In this document: piece after piece, positions 17,840 to 25,962 of the stretch | Position numbering within the stretch: position 1 is the stretch's first letter | How the letters are laid out: every line of letters begins with the position of its first letter | Assembly: GCF_900129325.1 (NCBI RefSeq) | Contig: NZ_FQUP01000010.1 | Span: 7,501 to 71,500, forward strand | Reading direction: 5' to 3' | Length of the DNA stretch: 64,000 bases | Source: Kaistia soli DSM 19436 | GTDB taxonomy: Bacteria > Pseudomonadota > Alphaproteobacteria > Rhizobiales > Kaistiaceae | The notes under the pieces: generated by a model | Database searches by the model: none | The model's input: only the letters and a program-made list of their open reading frames with translations | Told to the model about the DNA's origin: nothing | Position numbers and translations under genes: made by a program

Positions 17840-18757
17840 TTATGCCGACCCCCGCGAAGGCATATCGCGGCACACCGACAGCACGATATAGCGCAACCAT
17901 CGATGGGCGGGGTCGGCTTCCATGCGAGGGTGCCAGAGGGCAAAGACGGCGATATCGGGGGTTTCGACCGGAAGCTCGAAACCGATGAGACCGTCCGGAT
18001 CGGGCGCGGCGCCGAGGCATGATCGCGGCACCAGCGCCACCAGGTCCGATTGACGCGCGATACCGAGCGCATCCGGAAAGCCGGGCACGATCGCGACGAT
18101 GTGGCGGCCGAGCCCGAGCAGCTCAAGCGCCGCGTCGACCGGGCCGTGAAAGCGGCCGCTTCGTGAAACCACCACATGTTTCGCTGCCGCATAGCGTGAC
18201 GGAGTCATCGGCTCCGGGAGCAGCGGATGCCCGGCCCGCACCACCCCGACGAACCGATCGCGAAAGAGCAGATGGGTGCGGATCTCAGGGGCAAATGCGC
18301 CGAGCACCCCGATCTCAAGATCGATCTCGCCTTCGCGCAGCGGCCCGGCATCCTTCAGCGGTTTGGGGGAAAAGCGCAGCCGCGCGTGCGGCACCGCCTT
18401 GGCGAACGCGATCACAAGGGGAGCGGCGAAGAGACTGATGAAGCCCTCATTCGCTCGAATGACGAAGGTCCGGTCGAGCGCGGCGAGATCGAGCGCATCC
18501 GAGCTTGGGCGGAGCACGTCCTGAACCTCGCGGGCAAGCCGATGCACGCGCTCGCGCAGTTCCAGCGCGCGCGGCGTCGGGACCAGTCCGCGGCCGGCAC
18601 GCACGAGCAATGGATCGCCGGTGGCCGCGCGGAGCCGGGCAAGGGTTCGGCTCATTGCGGAGGCGCTGAGGCCAAGCCGCCGTGCTGCGCCGGTCACGCT
18701 GCCTTCGGCCAGCAGCGCATCGAGGGCCGGCAGCAGGTTGAGATCGATCGTGTCCAT
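17840..18757 (-). CDS. LysR-family transcriptional regulator (2)
   Basis: 305 residues. It begins MDTIDLNLLPALDALLAEGSVTGAARRLGLSASAMSRTLARLRAATGDPLLVRAGRGLVPT, the NodD/SyrM-like 'DLNLL' subgroup of LysR proteins. The effector domain follows from about residue 90 (RTFVIRANEGFISLFAAPLV, DLEIGVLG). It is divergent from the amidohydrolase gene at 18941, leaving a 183-base shared control region, and convergent with LysR 1 with a 42-base gap. It probably activates or represses the amidohydrolase gene. Confidence 0.93.
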   Translation of the reverse strand: MDTIDLNLLPALDALLAEGSVTGAARRLGLSASAMSRTLARLRAATGDPLLVRAGRGLVPTPRALELRERVHRLAREVQDVLRPSSDALDLAALDRTFVIRANEGFISLFAAPLVIAFAKAVPHARLRFSPKPLKDAGPLREGEIDLEIGVLGAFAPEIRTHLLFRDRFVGVVRAGHPLLPEPMTPSRYAAAKHVVVSRSGRFHGPVDAALELLGLGRHIVAIVPGFPDALGIARQSDLVALVPRSCLGAAPDPDGLIGFELPVETPDIAVFALWHPRMEADPAHRWLRYIVLSVCRDMPSRGSA

Positions 18758-18940
18758 GGCCGGAGACTATACGGCTCGCCATCCAGCACATAGCGCTGAA
18801 CGCAATCATAGTGTGCGTCCTGTGCGGCTGGCGCCTGCTCTGAGCAATCGGCACATTCGCCGAAGATCAACAGGCGAAGGTCATCGATCGGGACATCGAC
18901 ACTGTTCCGACCCACAGGCACCGCCACTGAGGGCACGTCC

Positions 18941-19918
18941 ATGAAACTCATCGGGATCGAGGAACATTTCCTCACGGAAGACATCCAGGATGCCTGGCAG
19001 GCCATCGCCCTGGAGGCGACCGACCCGAGCGTGGCGTTCCATGCCAACGCCGTCGGACGCCGACTGCTCGACCTTTCCGACGAAAGGCTGGCGCTCATGG
19101 ACGAAACCGGCCTCGACATGCAGGTGCTGTCGCTGACGACACCGGCTCTGCACGACATCGGGCCCCAAAGCCCCGATCTGGCACGACGGACGAATGATCT
19201 GCTCGCCGAAGTGGTGGCACGCCATCCGGCTCGGTTTCAGGCGCTGGCGACGCTGCCGGTCGCCTTTGCCGACGAGGCGGCGCGCGAGTTGGAGCGCTCT
19301 GTCACCGAACTTGGGTTCAAGGGGACGATGCTCTCTGGCCGCGTCGGTGACGTCAACCTCGATCACCCGATGCTTTTCCCCCTCTTCGAGGCTGCGGCGG
19401 ACCTCGGGGTTCCGATCCTTCTGCATCCGCGCACGCCCCCGAAGGCGGTCCGCGACGCCTATTATTCCGGGTTCTCGCCTGCCATCGACGCGGCCTTCGC
19501 CAGCTACGGACTTGGGTGGCACTATGATGCCGGCATCCAGTTCCTGCGCCTGCTGCTGTCGGGTCTGTTCGATCGGCTGCCGAACCTTCAGATCATCCTC
19601 GGCCATTGGGGCGAACTGGTTCTGTTCTATGCAGAAAGACTTGCAGCCATGGATCGGGTCAGCGGCCTCGCGCATCCCATCGCGACCTATCTCAGGCGTA
19701 ATCTCCATGTCACCGCGAGCGGCATGTTCCTGCCCCATTATCTGGAACGCGCGGCAGCAATCGTCGGGACGGAGCGGCTGCTTTTCTCGACCGACTATCC
19801 CTACCAGTATCGGCCCGGCGGTGATGCGCGCGGGTTCCTCGAGACCTGCGGGCTTGCAGGGCCGGATCTCGTGGGCTTTGCACATGGCAACTGGGAAAGG
19901 CTCACCGCAACTGCGTGA
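18941..19918 (+). CDS. Amidohydrolase-2 family decarboxylase-like protein
   Basis: 325 residues. It starts MKLIGIEEHFLTED; the ExH (Glu7, His9) replaces the usual HxH of amidohydrolases, as in gamma-resorcylate and other dihydroxybenzoate decarboxylases. Further metal ligands fit at His162 (LLHPRTPPK) and Asp285 (FSTDYPYQY), with ILGHWGELVLFY between. These match the ACMSD-type barrel binding one divalent ion, so a nonoxidative aromatic-acid decarboxylase is the best guess, though hydrolases of this family look alike. It is under the divergent LysR 2. No ring-cleavage genes are nearby. Confidence 0.87.
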   Translation: MKLIGIEEHFLTEDIQDAWQAIALEATDPSVAFHANAVGRRLLDLSDERLALMDETGLDMQVLSLTTPALHDIGPQSPDLARRTNDLLAEVVARHPARFQALATLPVAFADEAARELERSVTELGFKGTMLSGRVGDVNLDHPMLFPLFEAAADLGVPILLHPRTPPKAVRDAYYSGFSPAIDAAFASYGLGWHYDAGIQFLRLLLSGLFDRLPNLQIILGHWGELVLFYAERLAAMDRVSGLAHPIATYLRRNLHVTASGMFLPHYLERAAAIVGTERLLFSTDYPYQYRPGGDARGFLETCGLAGPDLVGFAHGNWERLTATA

Positions 19919-19946
19919 CATTCGCCACGCCCGTCATCCGGGGCCG

Positions 19947-20873
19947 TCACGCCGAGGCCGCCTTCCGATTCGGAAAGACTGCCTGCAAATGGGCCAGGAA
20001 GGCGCGGACGGCCGGATTGGAGCGGCGGCTCTCCGGCCATACCGCCGTGATCGTGTCCCGCTCGACCGCATAGTCGGCCAGCACCGGCACAAGCTCGCCC
20101 CGCGCCACATAGGGAGCGGCCACAAAGCTCGCGCTCATGCCGATGCCGCCGCCGGCGACGAGCGCGGCGATCAGGGCTTCGCTGGCATCAACGGTGATGC
20201 CGGATGGCGGCACCAGCTCGACATCACGGTCGCCGACACGGAAGGGCCAGCGCAGGACATGGCCGCTGCTTTGATAGCGGAAGTTGACGGTGTCATGCGT
20301 CTCCAGGTCTTCCGGATGAGACGGGGCGCCGCGCGCGGCCAGATAGGCGGGCGAGGCGAAACAGCCGAGGCGATGCGCCGCCAATCGCCGCGATAGGAGC
20401 CGCGAGTCGGCGAGTTCTCCGATCCTGATCGCGACATCGATCCCTTCCTCGACGATATCGACGAACCGGTCGCCGAGACGCAGATCGACCGCTACCTTGG
20501 GATGGCGCTGGCGAAATGACGGCAGGGCCGGAGCGATCACATGGATGCCGATCGGCAGCGATGCGGCGATCCGCAGCGTGCCCGAGGGCTCCGAGCGCAC
20601 GCTCATCGCCACCTGCTCGATCTCCTCGGCTTCGCGCAACAGCCTGAGCGCTCGTTCATGCAGATCGCGTCCCTCCGGCGTGAGCGCCAGCGAACGGGTG
20701 GTCCTGGTGATGAGGGCCACGCCGAGATTCTGCTCCAGGCGCTGGATGCTCTTGCTCACCGCCGATGGCGAAATCGATAGCGACCGGGCCGCTGCGGTAA
20801 AGCTGCCCGTCGATGCAACACGGGCGAAGGCGATCAACCCGGTCAGCCGTTCAAGCGCGATTAGTTCCTTCAT
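19947..20873 (-). CDS. LysR-family transcriptional regulator (3)
   Basis: 308 residues. The DNA-binding part reads [64 protein letters not shown], and the effector part includes [24 protein letters not shown] and [22 protein letters not shown]. This is the LysR subgroup with the RTTRS motif (CrgA-like). It is divergent from the quinone-oxidoreductase-like gene at 20964, with an inverted repeat TGAA-N5-TTCA in between, and is the likely regulator of that gene. Confidence 0.93.
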   Translation of the reverse strand: MKELIALERLTGLIAFARVASTGSFTAAARSLSISPSAVSKSIQRLEQNLGVALITRTTRSLALTPEGRDLHERALRLLREAEEIEQVAMSVRSEPSGTLRIAASLPIGIHVIAPALPSFRQRHPKVAVDLRLGDRFVDIVEEGIDVAIRIGELADSRLLSRRLAAHRLGCFASPAYLAARGAPSHPEDLETHDTVNFRYQSSGHVLRWPFRVGDRDVELVPPSGITVDASEALIAALVAGGGIGMSASFVAAPYVARGELVPVLADYAVERDTITAVWPESRRSNPAVRAFLAHLQAVFPNRKAASA

Positions 20874-20881
20874 GGAATGAT

Positions 20882-20894
20882 TGAAGCGATTTCA
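20882..20894. promoter_or_regulatory. LysR-type repeat TGAA-N5-TTCA between LysR 3 and the oxidoreductase
   Basis: TGAA (20882-20885) and TTCA (20891-20894) make a T-N11-A inverted repeat, nine bases upstream of the LysR 3 start. An outer pair GATTGA (20879-20884) and TCAATC (20905-20910) lies around it. The position suits autoregulation plus control of the divergent gene. Confidence 0.4.
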
Positions 20895-20963
20895 GGCGCG
20901 ATTATCAATCCAGTCATTCGCCGCCATATCGTCTCCATCGAGAGTCACTGGATGGAGCGAGCG

Positions 20964-21980
20964 ATGAACACGACCATGAAGGCTGTCCGCCTGCACGCAT
21001 TTGGCGGTCCCGAAGTGCTGCGCTACGAGGATGCGCCGCGGCCGGCCGCAGCTTCAGGCGAAGTGCTGGTCCGTATCCATGCAGTCGGCCTCAACCCACC
21101 GGATTGGTATCTCCGGGACGGATACCGGTCGCTTCCACCCGGATGGCAGCCGCACCCCGCCTTCCCGCTGATCCTCGGATCGGACGTGTCGGGTGTCGTT
21201 GCGGCCGTCGGCGAAGACGTGTCAGATTTCAGCGTCGGCGATGAGGTCTATGCGATGGTCCGCTTCCCTGCCGACGTCATGGAAGGCAGCAAGGCCTATG
21301 CTGAATATGTCAGCGTGCCGGCATCGGACCTCGCGCTGAAGCCCGGCGACGTCGACCATGTCCACGCGGCCGGCGCGCCGATGTCGCTCCTCACCGCCTG
21401 GCAGTTCCTGATCGCGCTCGGCCATGACGAGCCCAACCCGTTTCAATCCTACCGGCATGTTCCGCCGCAGCTGGAAGGCAAGACGGTTCTCGTCAACGGG
21501 GCCGGCGGCGGTGTCGGGCACCTGGCGGTGCAGATCGCCAAGTGGCGCGGCGCGCGCGTCATCGCGGTTGCGTCGGGGAGGCATGAAGCGCTGATGCGAG
21601 AACTCGGCGCCGATCAATTTATCGACTACGCGAAGCAGGCGGCCGACGAGATCGTGCGCGATATCGATGTGGTTCTCGATGCCGTAGGCGGTCCGGGCAC
21701 CGGCCGTTTCCTCCAGACCCTGAAGCCGGGCGGCGCGCTGCTCCCCGTGTTCCCGCTGGGTTTCGCTGGCCAGGCCGAGGCCGAACGACGGGGCGTCACG
21801 GTCTCGACGACGCAGGTCCGCTCCAGCGGCGCGCAACTGGCCGAGGCCGCTCCCCTGCTGGCCGAGGGTACAATCCGCGTCGTCATCGACAGCACCTTCC
21901 CGCTCGCCGAGGCTTTGCGGGCCCATGAGCGGGCCACCCACGGCAACATCCAAGGCAAGATCGTCCTCACCGTCGTCTGA
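20964..21980 (+). CDS. NADP-dependent medium-chain oxidoreductase (quinone reductase-like)
   Basis: About 338 residues from the ATG at 20964 (MNTTMKAVRLHAFGGPEVL), preceded by GGAGCGAGCG. Family signs are the GroES-like N-terminal domain with VLVRIHAVGLNPPDWYLRDG, ILGSDVSGVVAAVG, then the Rossmann part LVNGAGGGVGHLAVQIAKWRGARVIAV and DVVLDAVGGPGTGRFLQTLKPGGALL. Zinc ligands of the alcohol dehydrogenases are missing, so it belongs with zeta-crystallin/QOR-like reductases using NADPH. It ends in QGKIVLTVV. Its divergent neighbour LysR 3 likely controls it; the ABM-domain gene follows on the same strand. Confidence 0.92.
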   Translation: MNTTMKAVRLHAFGGPEVLRYEDAPRPAAASGEVLVRIHAVGLNPPDWYLRDGYRSLPPGWQPHPAFPLILGSDVSGVVAAVGEDVSDFSVGDEVYAMVRFPADVMEGSKAYAEYVSVPASDLALKPGDVDHVHAAGAPMSLLTAWQFLIALGHDEPNPFQSYRHVPPQLEGKTVLVNGAGGGVGHLAVQIAKWRGARVIAVASGRHEALMRELGADQFIDYAKQAADEIVRDIDVVLDAVGGPGTGRFLQTLKPGGALLPVFPLGFAGQAEAERRGVTVSTTQVRSSGAQLAEAAPLLAEGTIRVVIDSTFPLAEALRAHERATHGNIQGKIVLTVV

Positions 21981-22000
21981 CCGGAACAACAGTCCGGTCA
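21978..22000 (+). other. Hairpin TGACCGGA-N7-TCCGGTCA at the oxidoreductase stop
   Basis: Perfect 8-bp arms; the left arm includes the TGA stop codon of the oxidoreductase. No T-run follows, so it is not a normal intrinsic terminator. It may be an mRNA 3' stabilising stem or a site limiting readthrough into the next gene. Confidence 0.4.
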
Positions 22001-22048
22001 TCGCCGAAGCCGATGACCTGCGGTCCCCAAACACCCAAGGAAACCGCC

Positions 22049-22351
22049 ATGCTGATTGCGACAGGACACGTCCACGTCGAACCCTCCGATCTGGATGAAT
22101 TCGCCACCGATCTCCAGGCGCTTGCGGAAGCCAGCAGGCGCCGCGACGGAAACCTTCTCTATGCAGTCGCCGTGGACGACCGGGCTGCCGGGCGATTGAT
22201 TGTCGTTGAGCGATGGCGGGATCAGGCGTCCCTCGCCGCTCATCTGCAGGCATCGGACACCGGTCGATTCGTGAAACGGTGGCAGGGTCGGATGAGAGCG
22301 GACATCCGCAAATACGACGCCGTGAACGAACGGGCCGTCGCGGAAGAATGA
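22049..22351 (+). CDS. Antibiotic biosynthesis monooxygenase (ABM) domain protein
   Basis: About 100 residues from the ATG at 22049 (MLIATGHVHVEPSDLDEF), preceded by AAGGA. It matches the ABM/YgiN-like dimeric ferredoxin fold: a beta strand, RRRDGNLLYAVAVDDRAAGRLIVVERWRDQASLAAHLQASDTGRF, and a final strand DIRKYDA. The family includes quinol monooxygenases and haem-degrading enzymes. It follows the QOR-like oxidoreductase (69-base gap), which would fit quinone/quinol chemistry; that pairing is inferred. Confidence 0.85.
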   Translation: MLIATGHVHVEPSDLDEFATDLQALAEASRRRDGNLLYAVAVDDRAAGRLIVVERWRDQASLAAHLQASDTGRFVKRWQGRMRADIRKYDAVNERAVAEE

Positions 22352-22417
22352 GGGGGAACGCCGTCTTCTGAGAAAGGCCAACCTTCCTTGAACGATTCTC
22401 TGCGGGTGTGAGCGGCC

Positions 22418-23338
22418 TTATGAATCTGCGGCAGGCTGGGTCGCGGTGCTGCGGGCAAATCGGCCGGGCGGCTGTCCGACATGGCGGCTGAAAGCCGTGC
22501 TGAACGTGCTCGCCGAGCCATAGCCGACCCGTTCGGCTACGTTCGAGATCTCGCTTCCCTGCTGGCGCAGGAGGTTTTTTGCCAGCGCCATGCGCCATCC
22601 CAGCAGATATTCCATCGGCGGAACGCCGACATTCCGCGAAAATCGGTCAAAGAAGGCGGATCGGGACAAGGCCGCCTTCTTCGCAAGATCGGCCATCGTC
22701 CAGGACCGCGCCGGATCGGCATGCATCTGCCTGATAACCTCCGCCAGCCGCTTGTCGCTGAGACCGCGCAGCAATCCAGCGGGGGCATCGCTCGATTGTG
22801 TCTGCCGTAGAGCCTCGACCAGCAAGATCTCGACCAGACGGGTGAGCATCAGCGAGCGACCCACACGATCCGCCGCGGCCTCATCGATGAGGAGTTTGAC
22901 CAGTGTTGTCAGCCTCTCCACGCCGCGGACATGAATTTGTTCCGGAAGAAGCGACAGGAGAAGGCGGGCATCGTCGTTCCCGAAGTCGAAATAGCCCCCA
23001 AGAATCCGGACATCGGCTGGACCGGTCTGCCGGCCGTGGCGAACTTCCCCAGTCGCCGCTGCGGCGACATCGGGATCGATCGTCTCAGGCGTCACCGGCT
23101 CGAATCCCGCCATCGTGAAGCCCGGCGTCGTCGGGAGCAGAACGAAGTCGCCGGCTTGAAGAATAAGCTCGACCTGGCCATCGACGGCTAGTCGGCAGGA
23201 CCCGTCGATCACGATCGCGAAGCTGGGATGGCCGAAATCCCGGTAACGGACACCCCAGCGACCAGCACCGCTGATGCCCTTGGTGAAAACGGCCCGCGGA
23301 TGCAGCAGCGCGATGATGTCTGAAAGCGGATCGGTCAT
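22418..23338 (-). CDS. AraC-family transcriptional regulator
   Basis: 306 residues. The N-terminal half is a cupin-like sensing domain (RYRDFGHPSFAIVIDGSCRLAVDGQ, LQAGDFVLLPTTPGF), the AraC 'cupin_6' type. The C-terminal half has two helix-turn-helices: SWTMADLAKKAALSRSAFFDRFSRNVGVPPMEYLLGWRMALAKNLL and ISNVAERVGYGSASTFSTAFSRHVGQPPGRF. It is divergent from the SDR gene at 23437, which is the likely target. It lies convergent with the ABM gene (66-base gap). Confidence 0.94.
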   Translation of the reverse strand: MTDPLSDIIALLHPRAVFTKGISGAGRWGVRYRDFGHPSFAIVIDGSCRLAVDGQVELILQAGDFVLLPTTPGFTMAGFEPVTPETIDPDVAAAATGEVRHGRQTGPADVRILGGYFDFGNDDARLLLSLLPEQIHVRGVERLTTLVKLLIDEAAADRVGRSLMLTRLVEILLVEALRQTQSSDAPAGLLRGLSDKRLAEVIRQMHADPARSWTMADLAKKAALSRSAFFDRFSRNVGVPPMEYLLGWRMALAKNLLRQQGSEISNVAERVGYGSASTFSTAFSRHVGQPPGRFARSTATQPAADS

Positions 23339-23342
23339 TTCT

Positions 23343-23386
23343 GGACTATGACAAATGAATTATGGACTTTCAATCGTAGATAGTCC
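23343..23386. promoter_or_regulatory. GGACTAT...ATAGTCC repeats in the AraC/SDR divergent promoter
   Basis: GGACTAT (23343-23349) and ATAGTCC (23380-23386) are inverted; a further TGGACT lies at 23363-23368 in direct orientation to the first. Three related half-sites between divergent genes suit AraC-type binding, which often uses spaced half-sites. The inverted pair is 31 bases apart. Confidence 0.45.
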
Positions 23387-23436
23387 GGACGACCTTGCTA
23401 GCATGGCTTCATCACCCACCCAAGAGGCTTTGAACC

Positions 23437-24180
23437 ATGAAAACCATACTGATCACCGGCTGCTCTTCAGGCTATGGGCTTGAAACAGCACGCTATTTTG
23501 TCTCCCGGCAGTGGAACGTCATTGCGACGATGCGCGCGCCGCGCGAAGACATCTTGCCGCGTTCGGAGAACCTGCGCGTTCTGCCGCTCGACGTCACGAG
23601 CGACGCCAGCATCGCCCGGGCGATCGAAGCCGCCGGACCGATCGATGCGCTAGTCAACAATGCGGGCATCGGCGTCGTTGGCGCTTTCGAAGCAACCCCG
23701 ATGCCCCACATCCGCAAGGTTTTTGATACCAACACCTTCGGCGTCATGGCCATGACGCAGGCCGTCATTCCCCAGATGCGGGAGCGCCGATCCGGCGTGA
23801 TCGTCAACGTGACGTCGAGCGCGACCCTCGCTCCGATGCCCTTGGCGGCTGCGTACACTGCCAGCAAACAGGCCATCGAGGGCTTCACTGGCTCACTCGC
23901 TCACGAGCTCGGGCACTTCGATATTCGGGTAAAGCTCGTCGAGCCCGGCTATGCGCCGACCACCAGCTTCCCCCAGAACACGTCGGTACGGGTCGAAGAC
24001 CTGATTCCGGCAGCCTATGCCGCGTTTGCGGCGCCGATCTTCGAGGCCTTCGCGCAGCCCGCCTTGACCACGCGGGAAATCGACGTCGCGGAGGCCATAT
24101 GGCGGGCGGTCCACGACGGCGCCGGCCATCTTCGCTTTCCGGCCGGGGCGGATGCCGTCGCGCTCTCCCAAGCCGCTTGA
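23437..24180 (+). CDS. SDR family oxidoreductase (2)
   Basis: 247 residues starting MKTILITGCSSGYGLETARYF, the TGxxxGxG cofactor motif of the classical SDR group. The rest shows LPLDVTSDAS, ALVNNAGIGVVGAF, VIVNVTSSATLAPMPLAAAYTASKQAIEGF with Tyr140/Lys144, and VKLVEPGYAPTTSF. It is an NAD(P)-dependent alcohol/carbonyl oxidoreductase with unknown substrate. It is divergent from the AraC gene, and the intergenic repeats above suggest it is that regulator's target. The distance to the GST operon (139 bases with operators) suggests separate transcription. Confidence 0.93.
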   Translation: MKTILITGCSSGYGLETARYFVSRQWNVIATMRAPREDILPRSENLRVLPLDVTSDASIARAIEAAGPIDALVNNAGIGVVGAFEATPMPHIRKVFDTNTFGVMAMTQAVIPQMRERRSGVIVNVTSSATLAPMPLAAAYTASKQAIEGFTGSLAHELGHFDIRVKLVEPGYAPTTSFPQNTSVRVEDLIPAAYAAFAAPIFEAFAQPALTTREIDVAEAIWRAVHDGAGHLRFPAGADAVALSQAA

Positions 24181-24239
24181 TCATAGATGAGCGCCAGCCT
24201 CGATCCATCGAGAGCTGACGTCTCTCCGGCGCCAAATTT

Positions 24240-24306
24240 GTTTCCAATCACGGAAAGCATCTCGCCAAGCGTCACGCCTGTTGCTATAGTTTCCACATTT
24301 GGAAAC
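24240..24306. promoter_or_regulatory. Two GTTTCC-N6-GGAAA operator-like repeats before the GST operon
   Basis: Copy 1 is GTTTCC-AATCAC-GGAAAG (24240-24257), and copy 2 is GTTTCC-ACATTT-GGAAAC (24289-24306). Both have the same arms and the same 6-base spacer, with centres 49 bases apart. A -10-like TATAGT (24285-24290) overlaps copy 2, with a weak TCGCCA -35 at 24262-24267. The GTG start of the operon is at 24319. The encoded ArsR protein (25002-25346) is the natural candidate to bind here. Confidence 0.55.
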
Positions 24307-24318
24307 CATAGGTGCGCC

Positions 24319-25005
24319 GTGACCCTGACGCTTTACATGCATCCGCTTGCCTCGTTCTGCCACAAGGTACTCATCGCGCTCTATGAGAACGAAACGCCGT
24401 TCGTGGCCGAGACCGTCGACTTCAGTAATCCCGGCGCGGCGGCGGCGCATCTCGATCGATGGCCGGTCGGCAAGATCCCCGTGCTGCATGACGGCGTCGC
24501 AGACCGCATCGTTCCGGAAACGACTATTATCATCGAATATCTGCAGCGACATTTTCCGGGCCCTGTTCGGCTCATCCCGGATGATGCCGACGCGCAGCTC
24601 GAAGTCCGGCTCCTCGATCGCTTCTTCGATCTCTATGTCAGCGTACCCATGCAGAAGATCGTGACCGATCGCCTTCGTCCCGAGGGCGGCACGGATCCGC
24701 ATGGCGTCGCCGAGGCGCATGCGATGCTTGATCTGGCCTATGCCATGATCGAGACGCGGATGGCGGGCCGTGAATGGGCGGCCGGCGATGCCTTCACGCT
24801 TGCGGATTGTTCGGCACTGCCGGCCCTGTTCTTCGCCTCGATCGTCCATCCGTTCGCCGACGACCAGCGGCTCCTCGCCGACTATCTGGACCGACTGATG
24901 CAGCGGCCCTCGGTCATGCGCGTCCTGACCGAAGCGCAGCCCTATTTTGGGCTCTTCCCTTATCGGGATGCCATGCCGAAGCGCTATGCCGAGGCCCGCT
25001 GGTGA
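24319..25005 (+). CDS. Glutathione S-transferase family protein
   Basis: About 228 residues from a GTG at 24319 (VTLTLYMHPLASFCHKVLIALYENETPF). A longer frame would run through the promoter and operators and is rejected. The thioredoxin-like N-terminal domain has LYMHPLASFCHKV, a cis-Pro region GKIPVLHDG, and PETTIIIEYL for glutathione binding. The helical C-terminal domain includes WAAGDAFTLADCSALPALFF (the N-capping box). It conjugates glutathione to electrophiles or acts as a dehalogenase/isomerase; the substrate is unknown. Its stop overlaps the ArsR start by 4 bases (GTGA), so the three genes form one operon. Confidence 0.9.
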   Translation: MTLTLYMHPLASFCHKVLIALYENETPFVAETVDFSNPGAAAAHLDRWPVGKIPVLHDGVADRIVPETTIIIEYLQRHFPGPVRLIPDDADAQLEVRLLDRFFDLYVSVPMQKIVTDRLRPEGGTDPHGVAEAHAMLDLAYAMIETRMAGREWAAGDAFTLADCSALPALFFASIVHPFADDQRLLADYLDRLMQRPSVMRVLTEAQPYFGLFPYRDAMPKRYAEARW

Positions 25006-25346
25006 CCGCAGAACCGCCCGACCACTTTGACCGCCTCTTCCAGGCGCTCGTCGATCCTTACCGCAGGGGATTCATCGAGCGGCTGGCCAAAGGGCCGGCC
25101 TCCGTCACCGAACTCGCCGCTCCGGCCGATGTCGGCTTGCCGGCCGTGCTGAAGCATCTCCGCGTCCTGGAGGATGGCGGCATCGTGGCGTCCGAGAAAA
25201 TCGGACGCGTGCGCACCTATCGCATCCGCGCCGATGCGTTCGCGAATATCAATCAATGGATCGGACAGCGGCAGGCCGACATGAACGCGGCGTTCGACCG
25301 CCTGGCCGTCCTGATGGCCGAGATACCGGAAGAGAAGGATCACTGA
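25002..25346 (+). CDS. ArsR-type winged-helix regulator (2)
   Basis: 114 residues from the GTG at 25002. It reads FQALVDPYRRGFIERLAKGPASVTELAAPADVGLPAVLKHLRVLEDGGIVASEKIGRVRTYRIRADAF, clearly homologous to the ArsR protein at 5778 and with no metal-binding CxC. It is flanked by a 4-base overlap with GST and a 1-base overlap (TGATG) with the SRPBCC gene, indicating translational coupling. It probably represses the operon through the paired GTTTCC-N6-GGAAA sites. Confidence 0.9.
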   Translation: MTAEPPDHFDRLFQALVDPYRRGFIERLAKGPASVTELAAPADVGLPAVLKHLRVLEDGGIVASEKIGRVRTYRIRADAFANINQWIGQRQADMNAAFDRLAVLMAEIPEEKDH

Positions 25347-25825
25347 TGGGCGTCGCCGTGGACCACCGCACCTTCGTCATCGAGCGCGAACTTCCCGGCA
25401 GCGTCGGGCATGCGTTCCGCTTCTGGTCCGATCATCAATTGAAGCGGCGCTGGACCAGCTGCCACCCCGATTGGCACGTCATCGAGGACCGGCTCGACTT
25501 CCGCGTGGACGGCGGCGAGCGCCTTCTCTGGCGGATGCCGGACGGCACCGAACAGGCGATGCTCGCCCACTATCTCGAGATCCTGCCATTCGTCCGCATC
25601 GTCTACGCCTACACGATGCGGACGAATGGCAGCAGCATCTCCTCTTCGCTGGTGACGGTCGAATTCGGCGCGCGCGGCCCGAGCACAATCATGACCTTCA
25701 CCGAACAGGCCGTCTTCGGCCGCGCGCGCGACGGCGATATCCGCGAAACCGGCACCGGGAGCGGCTTCGACCGTTTGCGCGACATCATGAGCGCGGAACA
25801 GGCGCAGTCCGACGCCGTAAAATAG
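25346..25825 (+). CDS. SRPBCC (AHSA1-like) domain protein (2)
   Basis: 159 residues starting MGVAVDHRTFVIERELPGSVGHAFRFWSDHQLKRRWTSCHP, the AHSA1/START-like beginning, then WRMPDGTEQAMLAHYLEILPFVRIVYAYTM and MTFTEQAVF, with a C-terminal helix GSGFDRLRDIM. It is a helix-grip ligand-binding protein, third gene of the GST-ArsR-SRPBCC operon. The context suggests handling or sensing of a hydrophobic compound that GST also acts on; this is inference. Confidence 0.88.
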   Translation: MGVAVDHRTFVIERELPGSVGHAFRFWSDHQLKRRWTSCHPDWHVIEDRLDFRVDGGERLLWRMPDGTEQAMLAHYLEILPFVRIVYAYTMRTNGSSISSSLVTVEFGARGPSTIMTFTEQAVFGRARDGDIRETGTGSGFDRLRDIMSAEQAQSDAVK

Positions 25826-25835
25826 CGCCGCCGCT

Positions 25836-25849
25836 TTGAGCGAGCGCAA
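25836..25849 (+). promoter_or_regulatory. FNR/FixK-like half-matched box TTGA-N6-GCAA before hemN
   Basis: TTGAGCGAGCGCAA matches TTGA-N6-TCAA except for one base. It lies about 114 bases before hemN, a gene that is usually controlled by FNR/FixK proteins in alphaproteobacteria. One mismatch and distance make this tentative. Confidence 0.3.
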
Positions 25850-25880
25850 TGTGGGGAACAGGACGAACGGTTATCCGGGC

Positions 25881-25920
25881 CTGAGACGGCAGGTCGGATG
25901 GCCGAGGCCTGCCGTCTCAG
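25881..25920 (+). other. Perfect 13-bp-arm hairpin in the hemN leader
   Basis: Arms CTGAGACGGCAGG (25881-25893) and CCTGCCGTCTCAG (25908-25920) are exactly complementary. The 14-base loop adds a TCGG/CCGA inner stem with a 2-base bulge. It ends 42 bases before the hemN ATG and 55 bases after the previous operon's stop. No T-run follows in either direction, so it could be a terminator-like stem for the upstream operon or an RNA element in the hemN leader. Confidence 0.55.
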
Positions 25921-25962
25921 CGGTCCAATGCGGGACCGGAAGGGCCATCGGACGATCTGGCA

